This document shows, piece by piece, positions 10,655-21,166 of a stretch of DNA of 64,000 nt. Source of the DNA: Yersinia frederiksenii ATCC 33641 (GTDB taxonomy: Bacteria; Pseudomonadota; Gammaproteobacteria; Enterobacterales; Enterobacteriaceae); NCBI RefSeq assembly GCF_000754805.1, contig NZ_KN150731.1:3645886-3709885 (forward strand). Direction: 5' to 3'. The notes beneath the pieces were generated by a model, which was not told the origin of the DNA, did not search any database, and worked only from the letters and a program-made list of their open reading frames with translations. The position numbers and the translations under genes were made by a program. Position 1 is the stretch's first letter. Each line of letters begins with the position of its first letter.

Positions 10655-10781
10655 CAATACCCTTCATCTTTCACGCCGCAGCGGTGTTGGCTGCCATCAC
10701 TCACCCCAGTCACTTAGTGAACTAAGCTCCTAGGGATTCTCTCAGTTGCCGTCTTGCTGCAACGCGAAATCTATCGGGTTT
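10655..10781. repeat. ERIC element
   Basis: About 127 bases. The centre carries both conserved ERIC blocks: CTCACCCCAGTCACTTA at 10700-10716 and CTAAGCTCCTAGGGATTCTC at 10722-10741, which correspond to the two classic ERIC primer sites. The left end (AATACCCTTCATC) adjoins rluA. A partial ERIC-like half with GTAGCAGTGTTGGCTACC follows at about 10805-10825, so this gap may hold a second, decayed copy. Confidence 0.85.
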
Positions 10782-10867
10782 TATTTGTTTTCTTCATTTT
10801 GTACGTCGTAGCAGTGTTGGCTACCAGGGCTAAGACTATCGAGTCTTATTGTGTTCATAAAATGGAT

Positions 10868-10894
10868 AAAAGAGCCGAATGATTTTCGGCTCTT
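10868..10894 (-). terminator. Terminator of rapA
   Basis: AAAGAGCCGAA and TTCGGCTCTTT form an eleven-pair stem with a short loop. On the minus strand the stem is followed by a short T-rich tail. It lies 16 bases after the rapA stop codon. Confidence 0.8.
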
Positions 10895-10909
10895 TCTGAC
10901 ACGAGAGAA

Positions 10910-13816
10910 TTACTGGTGTGTGACCACAACCAGACGAATAGCATCTAAACGCCAGCCCGCCTGATTCAAGTTTTCCAGCACCATTTTGCGATTGTGCTCC
11001 AATGTTTCTATTTCGTCATCGCGAATATTGGGGTTTACCGCTTTCAGGGCTTCCAGGCGCGCCAGCTCGGTGCTCAGCTTATCGTCAGCTTCATGCTTGG
11101 CCGCCTCAATCAAGACGCGTGCTTGTTCTTCAACCAACGCCTCTGCTTGCTGCAGCATGGTGTGAACTTCTTGCTGAACGGCGTTGACTAATTTGCTGGA
11201 AGTATGGCGATTGACTGCATTAAGCTGACGGTTGAAACTTTCAAATTCAACCTGTGCCGCCAGATTAGTCCCATTACGATCCATAAGCATCCGCACTGGC
11301 GTTGGTGGCAAGAAGCGGGTCAATTGCAGATGTTTCGGCGCTTGTGCTTCTACCACATAAACCAATTCGGCCAGCAGAGTACCCACAGGCAATGCCTTGT
11401 TTTTCAACAGAGAAACAGCGCAGCTGCCAGTATCGCCGGACAAGATCAGATCCAAACCATTGCGGATGATTGGGTGTTCCCAACTGACAAACTGAGCATC
11501 TTCTCGCGATAAAGCTTGTTCGCGATCGAATGTCACTGTGCAGCCATCCTGTGGCAAGCCCGGGAAGTCCGGAACCAGCATATGGTCAGAGGGTGTCAGC
11601 ACGATCAAGTTGTCACTGCGATCTTCTTGATTGATACCCACAATATCAAATAGATTGAGCGCAAAACTGACCAAGTTAACATCATTGTCTTGGTCGGCAA
11701 TGATTTGTGCCAGCTCTTGTCCATGCTCACCACCATTGGAATGCATTTCCAACAGGCGGTCACGACCCTGCTCCAACTGGAGTTTTAGCCCTTCATGCTG
11801 TTGACGGCAGGTGTGGATGAATTCATCCAAGCCTTCCTGTTCATTCGGGGTTGCCAGATAGCCAATCAGTTCTTGATAGCCACTATCATAAATGGTGCGG
11901 CCAGTCGGGCAGGTGTGCTCAAAAGCATCCAAACCTTCGTGATACCAACGCACCAATATGGCTTGGGCGGTATTTTCCAGATACGGCACCATTATCTGGA
12001 TTTCACGGTTCTGACCAATCCTGTCCAGACGGCCAATACGCTGTTCCAGCAAGTCCGGATTAAATGGCAAATCGAACATCACCAATTGGCAAGCAAACTG
12101 GAAGTTACGCCCTTCAGAGCCGATTTCTGAACACAGCAACACCTGTGCACCATCTTCTTCAGAGGCAAAGTAGGCGGCTGCGCGGTCACGTTCAATCAGA
12201 GACAAACCTTCATGGAACACTGCCGCACGGATAGCTTCGCGCTCACGTAGCACTTGCTCAAGTTGCAAAGCCGTGGCGGCTTGCGCACAGATAACCAGCA
12301 CTTTCTCATTGCGATTAGCAATCAGATAGTTAAGCAACCACTCAACGCGAGGATCGAAGTTCCACCAGGTGGCGTTTTCACCCTCAAATTCTTGGTAGAT
12401 TTGCTCAGGATAAAGCATATCTTTGGCACGAGCTTCCAGTGTCTTCTTCGCGCCCATAATCCCGGACACTTTAATCGCTGTTTGATACTGCGTCGGCAAT
12501 GGCAACTTAATCTGGTGCAAGACGCGATGCGGGAAACCCTTCACGCCATTACGGGTGTTGCGGAATAAGATGCGGCTGGTGCCATGTCTGTCCATCAGCA
12601 TGGTCACCAACTCTTGGCGCGCGGCTTCGCTATCTTCACTTTGGCTATTTGCGGCTTTCAGCAATGGCTCAATATCTTGCTCATTAATGAGTTCACCAAG
12701 TAGGTTCAGCTTATCATCCGCTAAACGTTCGCCACTCAGCAACAGTGTCACTGCATCGGCAATTGGTCGATATTTCTGCTGCTCATTGACGAACTCTTCG
12801 TAATCGTGAAAGCGATCTGGATCCAGCAAACGCAGACGGGCAAAGTGACTCTGTTGGCCTAATTGTTCTGGTGTTGCGGTCAGCAGTAAGACACCGGGAA
12901 TATGTTCGGCCAGTTGTTCAATTACTTGATATTCGCGGCTTGGTGCCTCTTCGCTCCAGGCCAGGTGGTGCGCTTCATCCACCACCAACAGATCCCAAGA
13001 GGCATCAGCCAACTGTTCCAGGCGCTGCTTATTACGGCGCACAAAGTCTAGTGAGCAAATCACCATTTGTTCGGTTTCAAACGGATTGGTGCTATCGAGC
13101 AACGCTTCGGAATAACGGCTGTCATCAAACAGGGAGAAACGCAGATTGAAGCGGCGCAGCATTTCGACCAGCCACTGGTGCTGCAGGCTTTCCGGTACCA
13201 CAATGAGTACGCGCTCAGCGCGGCCAGCCAGCAGTTGCTGGTGGATTATCATCCCGGCTTCGATGGTTTTACCCAATCCTACTTCATCAGCCAGCAATAC
13301 ACGCGGTGCATGGCGTTGGCCCACTTCATAAGCGATATGTAATTGGTGCGGGATTAAGCTGGCACGGATACCGCGCAGCCCGCTCCATGGCAGACGGAAT
13401 TGTTCACTCTGATACTTCCGGGCACGAAAACGCAGGGCAAAGCGATCCATACGATCGATTTGGCCGGCAAATAACCGATCCTGTGGTTTGCTAAAAGTCA
13501 GTTTGCTATCGAGCAAAACTTCACGCATTGAAACGCCGGTTTCCTCAGTATCCAAACGGGTGCCAATATAGGTAATCAACCCATTTTCTTGAGTCACTTC
13601 TTCCACTTTCAGCTGCCAGCCTTCGTGGTTGGTGATGGTATCGCCCGGATTGAACATTACTCGGGTGATTGGCGAATCATTTCTGGCGTAAAGGCGGTTT
13701 TCACCGGTTGCGGGAAACAGTAAGGTGACCATGCGTACGTCAATGGCAACGACCGTACCCAATCCAAGTTCGCTTTCTGTGTCGCTGATCCAGCGTTGAC
13801 CAAGTGTAAAAGGCAT
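10910..13816 (-). CDS. rapA: RNA polymerase recycling ATPase RapA (HepA)
   Basis: 968 residues, the same length as E. coli RapA. This Swi2/Snf2 translocase binds RNA polymerase and frees it from post-termination complexes. N-terminal Tudor-like domains (about 1-107) precede the helicase core. The core has GLGKT (180-184) in the ATP loop, DEAH (280-283), a TATPEQ motif III and, in the second RecA lobe, [11 protein letters not shown] (motif VI). The C-terminal part is the family-specific spacer and coiled region. It is a single-gene unit downstream of polB on the same strand, with a 261-base gap between them. Confidence 0.97.
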   Translation of the reverse strand: MPFTLGQRWISDTESELGLGTVVAIDVRMVTLLFPATGENRLYARNDSPITRVMFNPGDTITNHEGWQLKVEEVTQENGLITYIGTRLDTEETGVSMREVLLDSKLTFSKPQDRLFAGQIDRMDRFALRFRARKYQSEQFRLPWSGLRGIRASLIPHQLHIAYEVGQRHAPRVLLADEVGLGKTIEAGMIIHQQLLAGRAERVLIVVPESLQHQWLVEMLRRFNLRFSLFDDSRYSEALLDSTNPFETEQMVICSLDFVRRNKQRLEQLADASWDLLVVDEAHHLAWSEEAPSREYQVIEQLAEHIPGVLLLTATPEQLGQQSHFARLRLLDPDRFHDYEEFVNEQQKYRPIADAVTLLLSGERLADDKLNLLGELINEQDIEPLLKAANSQSEDSEAARQELVTMLMDRHGTSRILFRNTRNGVKGFPHRVLHQIKLPLPTQYQTAIKVSGIMGAKKTLEARAKDMLYPEQIYQEFEGENATWWNFDPRVEWLLNYLIANRNEKVLVICAQAATALQLEQVLREREAIRAAVFHEGLSLIERDRAAAYFASEEDGAQVLLCSEIGSEGRNFQFACQLVMFDLPFNPDLLEQRIGRLDRIGQNREIQIMVPYLENTAQAILVRWYHEGLDAFEHTCPTGRTIYDSGYQELIGYLATPNEQEGLDEFIHTCRQQHEGLKLQLEQGRDRLLEMHSNGGEHGQELAQIIADQDNDVNLVSFALNLFDIVGINQEDRSDNLIVLTPSDHMLVPDFPGLPQDGCTVTFDREQALSREDAQFVSWEHPIIRNGLDLILSGDTGSCAVSLLKNKALPVGTLLAELVYVVEAQAPKHLQLTRFLPPTPVRMLMDRNGTNLAAQVEFESFNRQLNAVNRHTSSKLVNAVQQEVHTMLQQAEALVEEQARVLIEAAKHEADDKLSTELARLEALKAVNPNIRDDEIETLEHNRKMVLENLNQAGWRLDAIRLVVVTHQ

Positions 13817-13930
13817 AAATTATCGGCTCGATTTTTTTGTTGGACAGTTATTGGTAGATAATATTTTGGTAAATAATCACTTATAGACATCAATAATCAA
13901 GTTACTGGCAATAGTTTACCGTCCCCGTAA

Positions 13931-14086
13931 GCTGCGTGGCTAACGAGTCTGTCTGAAAAAGCACGCATAGACAGAATTCGGGTCGGTGATGTAAATGTGA
14001 TTGATGCGAATTTTGGCAAGGGCGCTATGGTAATGGAAGGAGAGCGCTTCGTCACCTTTAAAACAACCCAATTACGATTAAAATAA
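13931..14086 (+). pseudogene. Coding-like fragment without a clear start, tail-to-tail with polB
   Basis: The plus-strand frame from 13931 to the TAA at 14084-14086 is open for 51 codons and reads like real protein: ...SEKARIDRIRVGDVNV and then GKGAMVMEGERFVTFKTT. A stop lies just upstream (13928-13930) and no ATG occurs until residue 40, so it looks like the C-terminal remnant of a lost gene. I do not recognise the family. It overlaps the polB stop region by nine bases. The alternative is chance, which the sensible amino-acid mix argues against only weakly. Confidence 0.3.
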
Positions 14087-16450
14087 CCCCATCTGACCGG
14101 TTATCAGTGTTGTAAAGTCGTCGTGCATAAAGGGAAGTATAGCGTCTGCCACCGGTTGCAGCTGGCGAGTGAGGTAGTGATCGTAATCGATAGGGGATTG
14201 TCGGATTTCTAATGGTTCAGGTCCCGCAGTGGTCATGACATAGCTTATCCAGCCGCCATTTTGGTATTGCAACGGGCGGCCGAGCTTACGGTTGTATTCA
14301 TCAGCCAGACGTGCGGCTCTGGCATGTGGCGGGACATTGCGCTGATAATCATCTAGCCGTCGGCGCAGGCGCTTACGATAAATGAGCTGCTCATCCAATT
14401 CACCTTTTAAGGTACGGGCCACATAGTCGCGCACATAGTCTTGATAAGGCTGCTGTTGGAAAATGCGTAGATACAGCTCACGCTGGAATTGCTGGGCCAG
14501 CGGTGTCCAGTCAGTACGAACCGTCTCCAGCCCTTTGTATATCATCTGATCGCCGGTCGGGGTTGAAATTAGTCCGGCATAGCGTTTTTTACTGCCTTGC
14601 TCCGCTCCGCGAATGGTGGGCATCAAAAAGCGCCGATAATGAGTTTCAAACTCCAGTTCCAGTGCACAGGGTAAATCATAAGTTTGCCGAATATGCGCCT
14701 GCCACCATTGATTGACATGCTGTACCAGCGCTTTGCCAATACGGGATGCTTGCGTCTCACTATGTGCACTTTTCAGCCAGACAAAGGTTGAGTCCGTATC
14801 GCCATAAATTACCTGATAGCCCTGTGCTTCAATCAATTCACGGGTTTGGCGCATGATATCGTGGCCGCGCAAGGTGATTGATGAGGCCAGTCGGGGATCA
14901 AAAAATCGGCAGCCACTGGAACCCAAGACGCCATAAAAGGCATTCATGATGATTTTTAATGCTTGTGATAATGGTTTATTTTGCTGGCGTTTCGCGGCTT
15001 CTCGCCCCTGCCAGATTTGGTTAACGATGGCGGGTAAGCAATGTTTTTCGCGTGAGAACCAGGCACCGCGAAAACCGGGTACCGAATGCTTTTCATCCGG
15101 CTGGGACATGCCCTCCACTAAACCGACCGGATCAATCAAAAAGGTGCGAATAATTGATGGATACAGGCTTTTGTAGTCCAACACCAGCACTGAGTCATAT
15201 AAACCGGGCTGGGAGTCCATTACAAATCCACCAGGGCTGTGCTCTTCCGGTAACTCACCTAAATTGGGGGCAACATAGCCGATACGGTGCATCCGTGGCA
15301 GATAAAGATGGGTAAATGCGGCAACGGATCCGCCACTGCGATCAGCCGCCAGCCCGGTGACTGTCGAGCGCTCAAGCAAGAAACTGAGCAGCTCGGTTTT
15401 GGCAAAAATCCGCGTTACCAGTTCACAATCTTTCAGGTTATAGCGGGCCAGCGCCGGTTTATCATGGGCGAAACGCTGGTTGATTTCATCCATCCGCTGA
15501 TAGGGGCTATCACTGGCTTTGCCTTCACCCAGCAAGGTCTGTGAGACAGATTCCAGACTAAATGAGGGGAAATTCCAGGTGGCGGATTTGAGTGCTTCAA
15601 TGCCATCAATAATCAGCCGACCCGCAGCGGAGGCAAAGAAATGCCCTTGCTTAAAACCATGCTCCCGCCACTCCAGCAGATTACCTCCACGACCAAAGCG
15701 CAGTGGAATCTGATAGCGATCAGCATGTTTTTGTAATACTCGTAAATCAAACTGCACCAGATTCCAGCCAATAATGGCATCAGGATCATGCTCTGCCAGC
15801 CACTGATTCAATTTCTCTAGTAGTAGCGGGCGGCTGGCGACATATTCCAGTTTAAAATCCAATGCGGCTTCATCCGCTGCATTGCCATTCGGCGGGCCGA
15901 GCATGTAAACCTGGCGCTGACCACAACCTTCCAAACCAATACAATAAAGCTCGCCATTTTCACTGGTTTCGATATCCAGCGACAGCAGTTTCAGGGTAGG
16001 ACGATAGTCATCAGCGGGTTTCATTTGGCTATTAAGTAGCGGGCCATTGCCATTTTCTTCACCACTAAACCATACCGGTGCAGTAATGAAACGCTCCATC
16101 AGGAATCGTTCTGGCGGACGAATATCACCTTCATAGACATTCACACCGCTTTCTCTGAGCAGTTTTTCCAAGCGGATTAATTGGCGATGTTGGCTACAAT
16201 ATAGCCCCAGAACCGGGCGTTGATGGAAGTCGGTGAGTTCAAGAGGGCGCAATTGCCAGCGGCGTTCATTACGCAGCACGGTTTCGGCCCGTTGGCGTTG
16301 TTCGGCCGGGATAAAAGCCACCGAGGGTTGAGGGGGTAACCTCACTTGTTGTGGCCCCTCATCGGTTGCTAACCAGAATTCAACTTCGGTGCCGGCCTGC
16401 GTGTCGCGCCAGTGGCGAGTGAGCAGGAAGCCCTGACGGGTTTGACCCAC
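14078..16450 (-). CDS. polB: DNA polymerase II
   Basis: 790 residues (E. coli 783). This family-B polymerase is SOS-induced in E. coli and used in replication restart and lesion bypass. Exonuclease motif I (LDIET, with D159 and E161), polymerase motif A ([10 protein letters not shown]), motif B (KIIMNAFYG) and motif C (YGDTDSTF) are all intact, so both proofreading and synthesis should work. A clear LexA box is not visible in the 352 bases upstream; only a degenerate half ending TATACAG occurs near 16638. The E. coli ara operon that adjoins polB is absent. Confidence 0.97.
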   Translation of the reverse strand: MGQTRQGFLLTRHWRDTQAGTEVEFWLATDEGPQQVRLPPQPSVAFIPAEQRQRAETVLRNERRWQLRPLELTDFHQRPVLGLYCSQHRQLIRLEKLLRESGVNVYEGDIRPPERFLMERFITAPVWFSGEENGNGPLLNSQMKPADDYRPTLKLLSLDIETSENGELYCIGLEGCGQRQVYMLGPPNGNAADEAALDFKLEYVASRPLLLEKLNQWLAEHDPDAIIGWNLVQFDLRVLQKHADRYQIPLRFGRGGNLLEWREHGFKQGHFFASAAGRLIIDGIEALKSATWNFPSFSLESVSQTLLGEGKASDSPYQRMDEINQRFAHDKPALARYNLKDCELVTRIFAKTELLSFLLERSTVTGLAADRSGGSVAAFTHLYLPRMHRIGYVAPNLGELPEEHSPGGFVMDSQPGLYDSVLVLDYKSLYPSIIRTFLIDPVGLVEGMSQPDEKHSVPGFRGAWFSREKHCLPAIVNQIWQGREAAKRQQNKPLSQALKIIMNAFYGVLGSSGCRFFDPRLASSITLRGHDIMRQTRELIEAQGYQVIYGDTDSTFVWLKSAHSETQASRIGKALVQHVNQWWQAHIRQTYDLPCALELEFETHYRRFLMPTIRGAEQGSKKRYAGLISTPTGDQMIYKGLETVRTDWTPLAQQFQRELYLRIFQQQPYQDYVRDYVARTLKGELDEQLIYRKRLRRRLDDYQRNVPPHARAARLADEYNRKLGRPLQYQNGGWISYVMTTAGPEPLEIRQSPIDYDHYLTRQLQPVADAILPFMHDDFTTLITGQMGLF

Positions 16451-16516
16451 GAAACTACCTTAATAAGAAAAATGATTAAACTATGTATAGGCTATTTTAT
16501 TTGTCATTTTGAACTG

Positions 16517-16575
16517 GGGCAGTGATCGAAATCCTCACGTACTTGTGTACGCTGCGGTTTCTGCGCGCTGTCCGC
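16517..16575. repeat. Dispersed hairpin repeat, copy A
   Basis: The block from GGGCAGT through TCGAAATCCTCACGTA, then TGTGTACG and GCGGTTTCTGCG to GCTGTCCGC, recurs nearly identically at 21167-21242. Its middle folds as CGTAC-TTGT-GTACG. It lies in the polB-dedA gap and is not an ERIC element. The family name is unknown to me. Confidence 0.7.
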
Positions 16576-16651
16576 ATCCAAACTGACTGCAACAATAACG
16601 CCTGAATGTCTGAGATCTTTATTATGGTTATTTATACAGTAATTGTCTATT

Positions 16652-16679
16652 TTAATGGTTTTCCCATTAATTTTTTTTT
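16652..16679 (+). terminator. Orphan intrinsic terminator in the polB-dedA gap
   Basis: TTAATGG (652-658) pairs with CCATTAA (664-670), and nine T residues follow (671-679). Its direction is plus, but no protein gene lies upstream on that strand between polB and this point; polB itself runs the other way. It could end a small RNA starting in or near repeat copy A, or block antisense entry into dedA. The rest of the gap up to dedA (16680-16802) shows no gene. Confidence 0.55.
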
Positions 16680-16802
16680 GGCTAAAGCCATTGGCGTTGC
16701 AGCTAGAATCCTAGCGCTTCATGGATGAAGGGGTGAATTGATGATTGACTCATTTGTCGGTGGGCTGGACAATCCACTCGTTGTTAACTGACGGACACAT
16801 TT

Positions 16803-17570
16803 ATGGAAGCCTATTTATTACATTTACTGACACAATCTCTGGCTTTCACGCTATTTGTCGTCATGTTAGTCACTTTTCTTGAATCTTTAGCGCTGGTGGG
16901 CATGTTATTGCCCGGCACGGTGATGATGACCAGTGTGGGTGCACTGATTGGCAGTGGGGAAGTCGGGTTTTATTCGGCCTGGGCCGCCGCGACAGTGGGT
17001 TGCCTGATGGGAGATTGGGTTTCCTATTTTATTGGCCGCCGTTTCAAAGAGCCACTGCACCGCTGGTCTTTTCTGAAAAAACATAAATCAATGCTGAATA
17101 AAACCGAACATGCGCTGCACAATCACAGCATGGCGACGGTACTGCTGGGGCGCTTTATTGGCCCGGCGCGGCCTATTGTTCCGATGGTGGCGGGAATGCT
17201 AAACCTGCCGCCAATAAAATTCGCATTACCGAATATTATCGGTTGCCTGACATGGCCGCCAATCTATTTCTTCCCCGGCATATTGGCAGGGGTGGCGATT
17301 GATATTCCACCAAGTGCTAATAGCTATATGTTCAAGTGGCTATTATTTGTGGTCGTGGTGCTGATTTGGCTGGCATTGTGGTTGTCATGGCGCTGGTGGC
17401 GTTTTGGTAAACGTAGCCCGGACCGCCTGAATCAATGGCTACCTCTGGCCCGTTTGCGCTGGGTGACTGCATTGACCATTGTTGCGGCTATCGCCAGTTT
17501 TGTGTGGTTACATATGCAGCCACTTATGCCGGTGTATCGGCATTTGTTGTGGAAGGTTCTGGCCGGATAA
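16803..17570 (+). CDS. dedA: DedA-family inner-membrane protein (YabI type)
   Basis: 255 residues; E. coli YabI has 254. The family signature LLGRFIGPARPIVPMVAGM lies mid-protein, and the arginines in GRFIGPARP are those required for DedA function. An early ELxG-like MLLPGTVMM re-entrant segment and several membrane spans, including two near the C-terminus, are present. DedA proteins act as undecaprenyl-phosphate or phospholipid translocases and maintain proton motive force; which lipid this member moves is not known. The position next to thiQ matches E. coli yabI, so yabI would be the strict ortholog name. The stop codon is also the first base of an ERIC-like repeat. Confidence 0.92.
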   Translation: MEAYLLHLLTQSLAFTLFVVMLVTFLESLALVGMLLPGTVMMTSVGALIGSGEVGFYSAWAAATVGCLMGDWVSYFIGRRFKEPLHRWSFLKKHKSMLNKTEHALHNHSMATVLLGRFIGPARPIVPMVAGMLNLPPIKFALPNIIGCLTWPPIYFFPGILAGVAIDIPPSANSYMFKWLLFVVVVLIWLALWLSWRWWRFGKRSPDRLNQWLPLARLRWVTALTIVAAIASFVWLHMQPLMPVYRHLLWKVLAG

Positions 17571-17712
17571 ATACCCTTCGTCCTTGGCGTCGCAGGGGTG
17601 TTAGCTGCGCTCACTTACCCGAATCATTTACTTGTAGTTGGCCCTATTTGAACCGGCTCATCGGGATGCATTCACTTGCTGCCTACCTGCAACACCAATG
17701 ACTTTAGGTATT
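17570..17712. repeat. ERIC-like palindromic repeat
   Basis: 143 bases bounded by AATACC and GGTATT. Inside are GTGTTAGCTGCGCTCACTTA, an ATCATTTACTT core, ATCGGGATG and TTGCTGCC...CTGCAA, in the same order as in the ERIC at 10655-10781 and the element at 43099-43222. It begins inside the dedA stop codon and fills the convergent gap to thiQ, so it forms the 3' end of both transcripts. Confidence 0.75.
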
Positions 17713-17728
17713 GACCATAATTCAACCA

Positions 17729-18433
17729 CTACTGATGGATAGCAATACCCAGCACGCTGGCTTCTTGGGCACTGCCGCTTACCAGTGCTTGTGTTGGGCC
17801 GTCGTAGTAAATTCGCCCATCGACCACCAATAAGGTGCGCTCGGCGATACGGGCGGCATCATCCAGATTATGCGACACCATCAATAACGTCAGTTGGCGC
17901 TGAGTGCAGACTTGGTTAACTAATTGCAGCATTTCATTACGCAGGGCCGGATCCAGCGCGGAAAACGGCTCATCCAGCAGCAGAATAGGTTGGCTGCGTA
18001 CTAGGCAACGTGCCAATGCGGCTCGTTGGCGTTGACCACCGGAGAGCTGCGCCGGTAGCCGGTCGAGGCACTCTTCCAATCCCACTTGTTGAGCAATTTG
18101 GCGTAACAATAACTTTTGCTCATGATTGAGTTTCAGCCCCGGATGTAAACCCAGCCCAATATTCTGTTCGACAGTTAAATGTGAAAACAGATTATTTTCC
18201 TGAAACAGCATAGATACCGGCCTTTGGGCAGGCGCGGTTTGAGTGTGATCTTGATTGTTCAGCAGCATTCGGCCACTGACTGGCTGTAAAAAACCGGCAA
18301 TCAAGCTCAGCAGGGTACTTTTGCCTGCGCCACTGGGGCCAAGGATAGCCACTCGCTCACCGGGTTGAACGCGCAAATCAAAACGCATTGGTAAGTGGTC
18401 ATACAGGTAGGTGATTTTCTCAAGCTTTAGCAT
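17729..18433 (-). CDS. thiQ: Thiamine ABC transporter, ATPase
   Basis: 234 residues from ATG 18433 ([18 protein letters not shown], as in E. coli). Walker A is GPSGAGKST (32-40), the ABC signature LSGGQ (130-134), Walker B LLLDEP (151-156) and the switch histidine lies in MVSHN. It powers uptake of thiamine and its phosphates through ThiP. The start lies inside the end of thiP, so translation is probably coupled. It is the last gene of thiBPQ. Confidence 0.96.
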   Translation of the reverse strand: MLKLEKITYLYDHLPMRFDLRVQPGERVAILGPSGAGKSTLLSLIAGFLQPVSGRMLLNNQDHTQTAPAQRPVSMLFQENNLFSHLTVEQNIGLGLHPGLKLNHEQKLLLRQIAQQVGLEECLDRLPAQLSGGQRQRAALARCLVRSQPILLLDEPFSALDPALRNEMLQLVNQVCTQRQLTLLMVSHNLDDAARIAERTLLVVDGRIYYDGPTQALVSGSAQEASVLGIAIHQ

Positions 18434-20027
18434 GGCGGCTCGGCAGTCGTTCAATAAGAGTAAACAGTAGGAAACAGAGCAATAGCAACAGCAAGGCAGT
18501 GACTGCGGCATCATTGCTGCGATAAGAACCTATCTGCTGATAAAGATAAAATGGCAAGGTGCGGAAGTGTTCATTACCAAACAGCGCCACGACGCCAAAA
18601 TCGCCGATGGAGAGAACACTGGCAAAGGCCAGCGCCTGAGCGAGCGGGCGTTTCAGCGCACTTAACTCAATATGGCGTAAACGGTGCCAACCACGAATAT
18701 CCAGTGATAAGCATAGTGGTGTGTAGCGCTCGGCCAAGTCACGCATTGGGTTATCCAACACTTTCAAGGCATAGGGTACCGCCATCAGTGCATTGGTCAA
18801 AATCACCAGAGCATAGGGGGATTGCGGTAAGCCAAAAGTATCGTTGAGCAATAAGAAAAAGCCCGTCGCCAGTACAATACCCGGCATTGCCAGAATCACC
18901 ATGCCACTGACTTCCAATGCTTGCCCGTAAGCAGCACGTTGGCGTAGCTTTAGCTCCCGGCTACTCCATAGCAGCATCATGGTCAAGGTGACACACAATA
19001 ATCCGGCACCAATGGCGATGACCAGAGAGGTGAAGAAAGCTTGCCACAGTGCGGGTTGTTGCAACACTGTCAGTATCGTTTTATTGCTGCCATCAACCAC
19101 GACAGCGAGCAATGGCGGCACCATCAATAATAATGCGGCTCCAATTAACACAGTGTCGCTGATGCGCGACCAGGCGCTATCTTGTGGGTTGCGCCAAATT
19201 TGCCCGTGAGTATTTCCCACTGCCAATACTGAGCTTAGCCGCTGGCTTAGCACCACCAATCCCAGGCAGCAGCCCAGTTGGATCAGTGCCAGTAATGCGG
19301 CGCGACCGAGATCATAGTCATAGCTAAGCGCCTGATAAATAGCTAATTCGATCGTGGTGGCTTGTGGTCCGCCCCCCAGAGATAGCACAGTGGCAAAACT
19401 GGCAAAACAGAGCATGAAAATCAGCGCGCCAGTGGGCAAAATTTGGCGGCGTAGATAAGGCCATTCGACCAGCCGAAAATTCTGCCAGCCGTTCATGCCC
19501 AGTTGTGCGGCTAATTGGCGCTGCTCCACTGCAATGCTTTCCAATGACTGCAATAACAGGCGAGTCGCCAGTGGCATATTAAAGAAGATATGTGCCAGCA
19601 AAATCCCCTGTAAGCCATAAGGAGAGAAACGATAATTCACTCCCAGCCAGCCAAATAACCCTGCTAGCCAGCCTTGGCGGCCATAAACCGTCAGGATGCC
19701 AAAGATGGCAACTAACACCGGGAGTACCAGTGTCATCGCGCATAATCGCAGCATCAGTTGACGGCCGGGAAAACGGCGGCGATATAAGGCGCGGGCCAGA
19801 AAAATCGCAGGTGTTACCGACAGCAGTGCAGAGAGAAACGCCTGCCAGAAGGTAAAGCGGATCACATGCCACAGATAGCTATCCTGCCAGATACCGTGCC
19901 AGTCTGCGGTGGGGGCATGGAGCCAGATAGCGGTGAACGCCAGTAGCGCGACACCGACTATCAGTCCGGCAGCCAATAGCCCCGGCCACAACCATGTTGG
20001 GATCAGCGGCTGACGGCGGATTGCCAT
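18420..20027 (-). CDS. thiP: Thiamine ABC transporter, permease
   Basis: 535 residues (E. coli 536) from ATG 20027. It is a double-length permease with about twelve membrane spans and two copies of the permease/ATPase contact loop, in keeping with one gene doing the work of a homodimer. The start [14 protein letters not shown] matches the E. coli start and lies 25 bases inside thiB, the same overlapping arrangement as in E. coli. Confidence 0.96.
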   Translation of the reverse strand: MAIRRQPLIPTWLWPGLLAAGLIVGVALLAFTAIWLHAPTADWHGIWQDSYLWHVIRFTFWQAFLSALLSVTPAIFLARALYRRRFPGRQLMLRLCAMTLVLPVLVAIFGILTVYGRQGWLAGLFGWLGVNYRFSPYGLQGILLAHIFFNMPLATRLLLQSLESIAVEQRQLAAQLGMNGWQNFRLVEWPYLRRQILPTGALIFMLCFASFATVLSLGGGPQATTIELAIYQALSYDYDLGRAALLALIQLGCCLGLVVLSQRLSSVLAVGNTHGQIWRNPQDSAWSRISDTVLIGAALLLMVPPLLAVVVDGSNKTILTVLQQPALWQAFFTSLVIAIGAGLLCVTLTMMLLWSSRELKLRQRAAYGQALEVSGMVILAMPGIVLATGFFLLLNDTFGLPQSPYALVILTNALMAVPYALKVLDNPMRDLAERYTPLCLSLDIRGWHRLRHIELSALKRPLAQALAFASVLSIGDFGVVALFGNEHFRTLPFYLYQQIGSYRSNDAAVTALLLLLLCFLLFTLIERLPSRHAKA

Positions 20028-20992
20028 GCCTGAGTCCATTTAGCGCGATGATCAGCCACCTCTTTAGCATCAAATTGCAATGCTTTTTGTGGCACCGTGA
20101 GTGTTTCAAATCCAGCCGGTAGTGTCATTTTGATCACCGGATACATCCAGTTGCCGGTCGGAATATTGTCCTGGAAGGCGGGAGTAACAATAAATTGCAT
20201 AAAGCGTTGCGCCAGTTCTGGCTGCTTGCTTGAGGCAACCTGACCTGCGACCTCAACTTGCAGATAGTGACCTTCGCTAAAATCAGCTGCGGCATAGTTG
20301 CTTTTCTTCTCTTCAATCAGATGATAAGCCGGAGAGGTGGTGTAGCTCAGGACCAAATCCCCTTCACCTTTCAGGAACAGGCCGTAAGCTTCACTCCAGC
20401 CTTTGGTGACAGTGACGGTTTTCTTCGCCAATTGTTGCCATGCTTGTGGGGCTTTATCGCCATATACTTTTTGCATCCACAACATTAAGCCAAGGCCAGG
20501 GGTACTGGTGCGCGGGTCTTGATAAATTATTTTCCACGGCTCTTTGCTGTCGACCAATTCCTGCAAGCTTTTTGGCGGGTTTTTCAATTTGTCTTTGTTA
20601 TACACAAAGGCAAAATAGCCATAATCATAAGGGACGAAGGTTTTATTTTGCCACTTTTCCGGCAAAGTAAGGTGGCTGGTGTCTACCTGACTTGGGGCGA
20701 ACAATCCGGTTTGCTCCGCCGCCTGTACCAGGTTGTTATCTAAGCCTAAAATCACATCGGCCTGACTGTTTTTTCCTTCCATTCTCAGACGGTTTAGCAG
20801 TGACACGCCATCTTCCAGCGCCACAAATTTAAGTTGGCAATCGCACTCGGCTTCAAAGGCTTTTTTAATTGCCGGCCCTGGCCCCCAGTCGGCAGCGAAG
20901 GAGTCATAGGTATAGACCGTCAGTGTCGGTTTATCAGCAGCAACAGCGGCTGCAGACAGTAAGAACAAGCAGGGAATAATGCGTTTAAACAC
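20003..20992 (-). CDS. thiB: Thiamine-binding periplasmic protein
   Basis: 329 residues from a GTG start at 20990-20992. The frame is open upstream through the riboswitch, but AAGGAGT lies five bases before this GTG and a signal peptide follows immediately (VFKRIIPCLFLLSAAAVAA), so the upstream extension is not translated. The mature protein keeps the E. coli TbpA sequence, including LTVYTYDSFAADWGPGP, DYGYFAFVYNKDK and the TGNWMYPV ligand region. It binds thiamine, TMP and TPP for ThiPQ. A hairpin (20997-21018) can pair the ribosome binding site, matching control by the riboswitch. Confidence 0.96.
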   Translation of the reverse strand: MFKRIIPCLFLLSAAAVAADKPTLTVYTYDSFAADWGPGPAIKKAFEAECDCQLKFVALEDGVSLLNRLRMEGKNSQADVILGLDNNLVQAAEQTGLFAPSQVDTSHLTLPEKWQNKTFVPYDYGYFAFVYNKDKLKNPPKSLQELVDSKEPWKIIYQDPRTSTPGLGLMLWMQKVYGDKAPQAWQQLAKKTVTVTKGWSEAYGLFLKGEGDLVLSYTTSPAYHLIEEKKSNYAAADFSEGHYLQVEVAGQVASSKQPELAQRFMQFIVTPAFQDNIPTGNWMYPVIKMTLPAGFETLTVPQKALQFDAKEVADHRAKWTQAWQSAVSR

Positions 20993-21071
20993 TTTGCACT
21001 CCTTAAAGATAAAGGTGGCAAAGGTATCTGAGGCGGTAGCTAACAGCAGTATCCGTGGGGTACCAGTGTTA

Positions 21072-21158
21072 TCTTTCTCAAATCCCTCCGCCGGTGTTAA
21101 CCGGATCAGGTTCGACGGGTTTGCTCTCAGCAAAAACGTGCTGCGCCGTGGTTGATAC
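21072..21158 (-). promoter_or_regulatory. TPP riboswitch (THI element) of thiBPQ
   Basis: Read on the minus strand, the leader holds GCTGAGAGC, ACCCGT, GAACCTGATC, a GGTTAACACC stem and GGCGGAGGGA, the conserved core of TPP-sensing RNA. P2 can form from ACGG and CCGT. The usual GGGGTGC 5' strand is altered to GGCGCAGC, a departure from consensus. The aptamer ends about 80 bases before the thiB start; an SD-masking hairpin (20997-21018) and the absence of an intrinsic terminator suggest control at translation initiation. Confidence 0.92.
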
Positions 21159-21166
21159 AGTGTGTT

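Noticed and set aside
12871-13494. Several long open frames opposite rapA
   Set aside because: They are antisense shadows of a conserved gene, with codon composition expected from the rapA reverse strand and no homology.
16620-16645. Possible LexA box for polB near TATACAG
   Set aside because: Only one half-site is good, and the site is about 180 bases from polB with a repeat in between.
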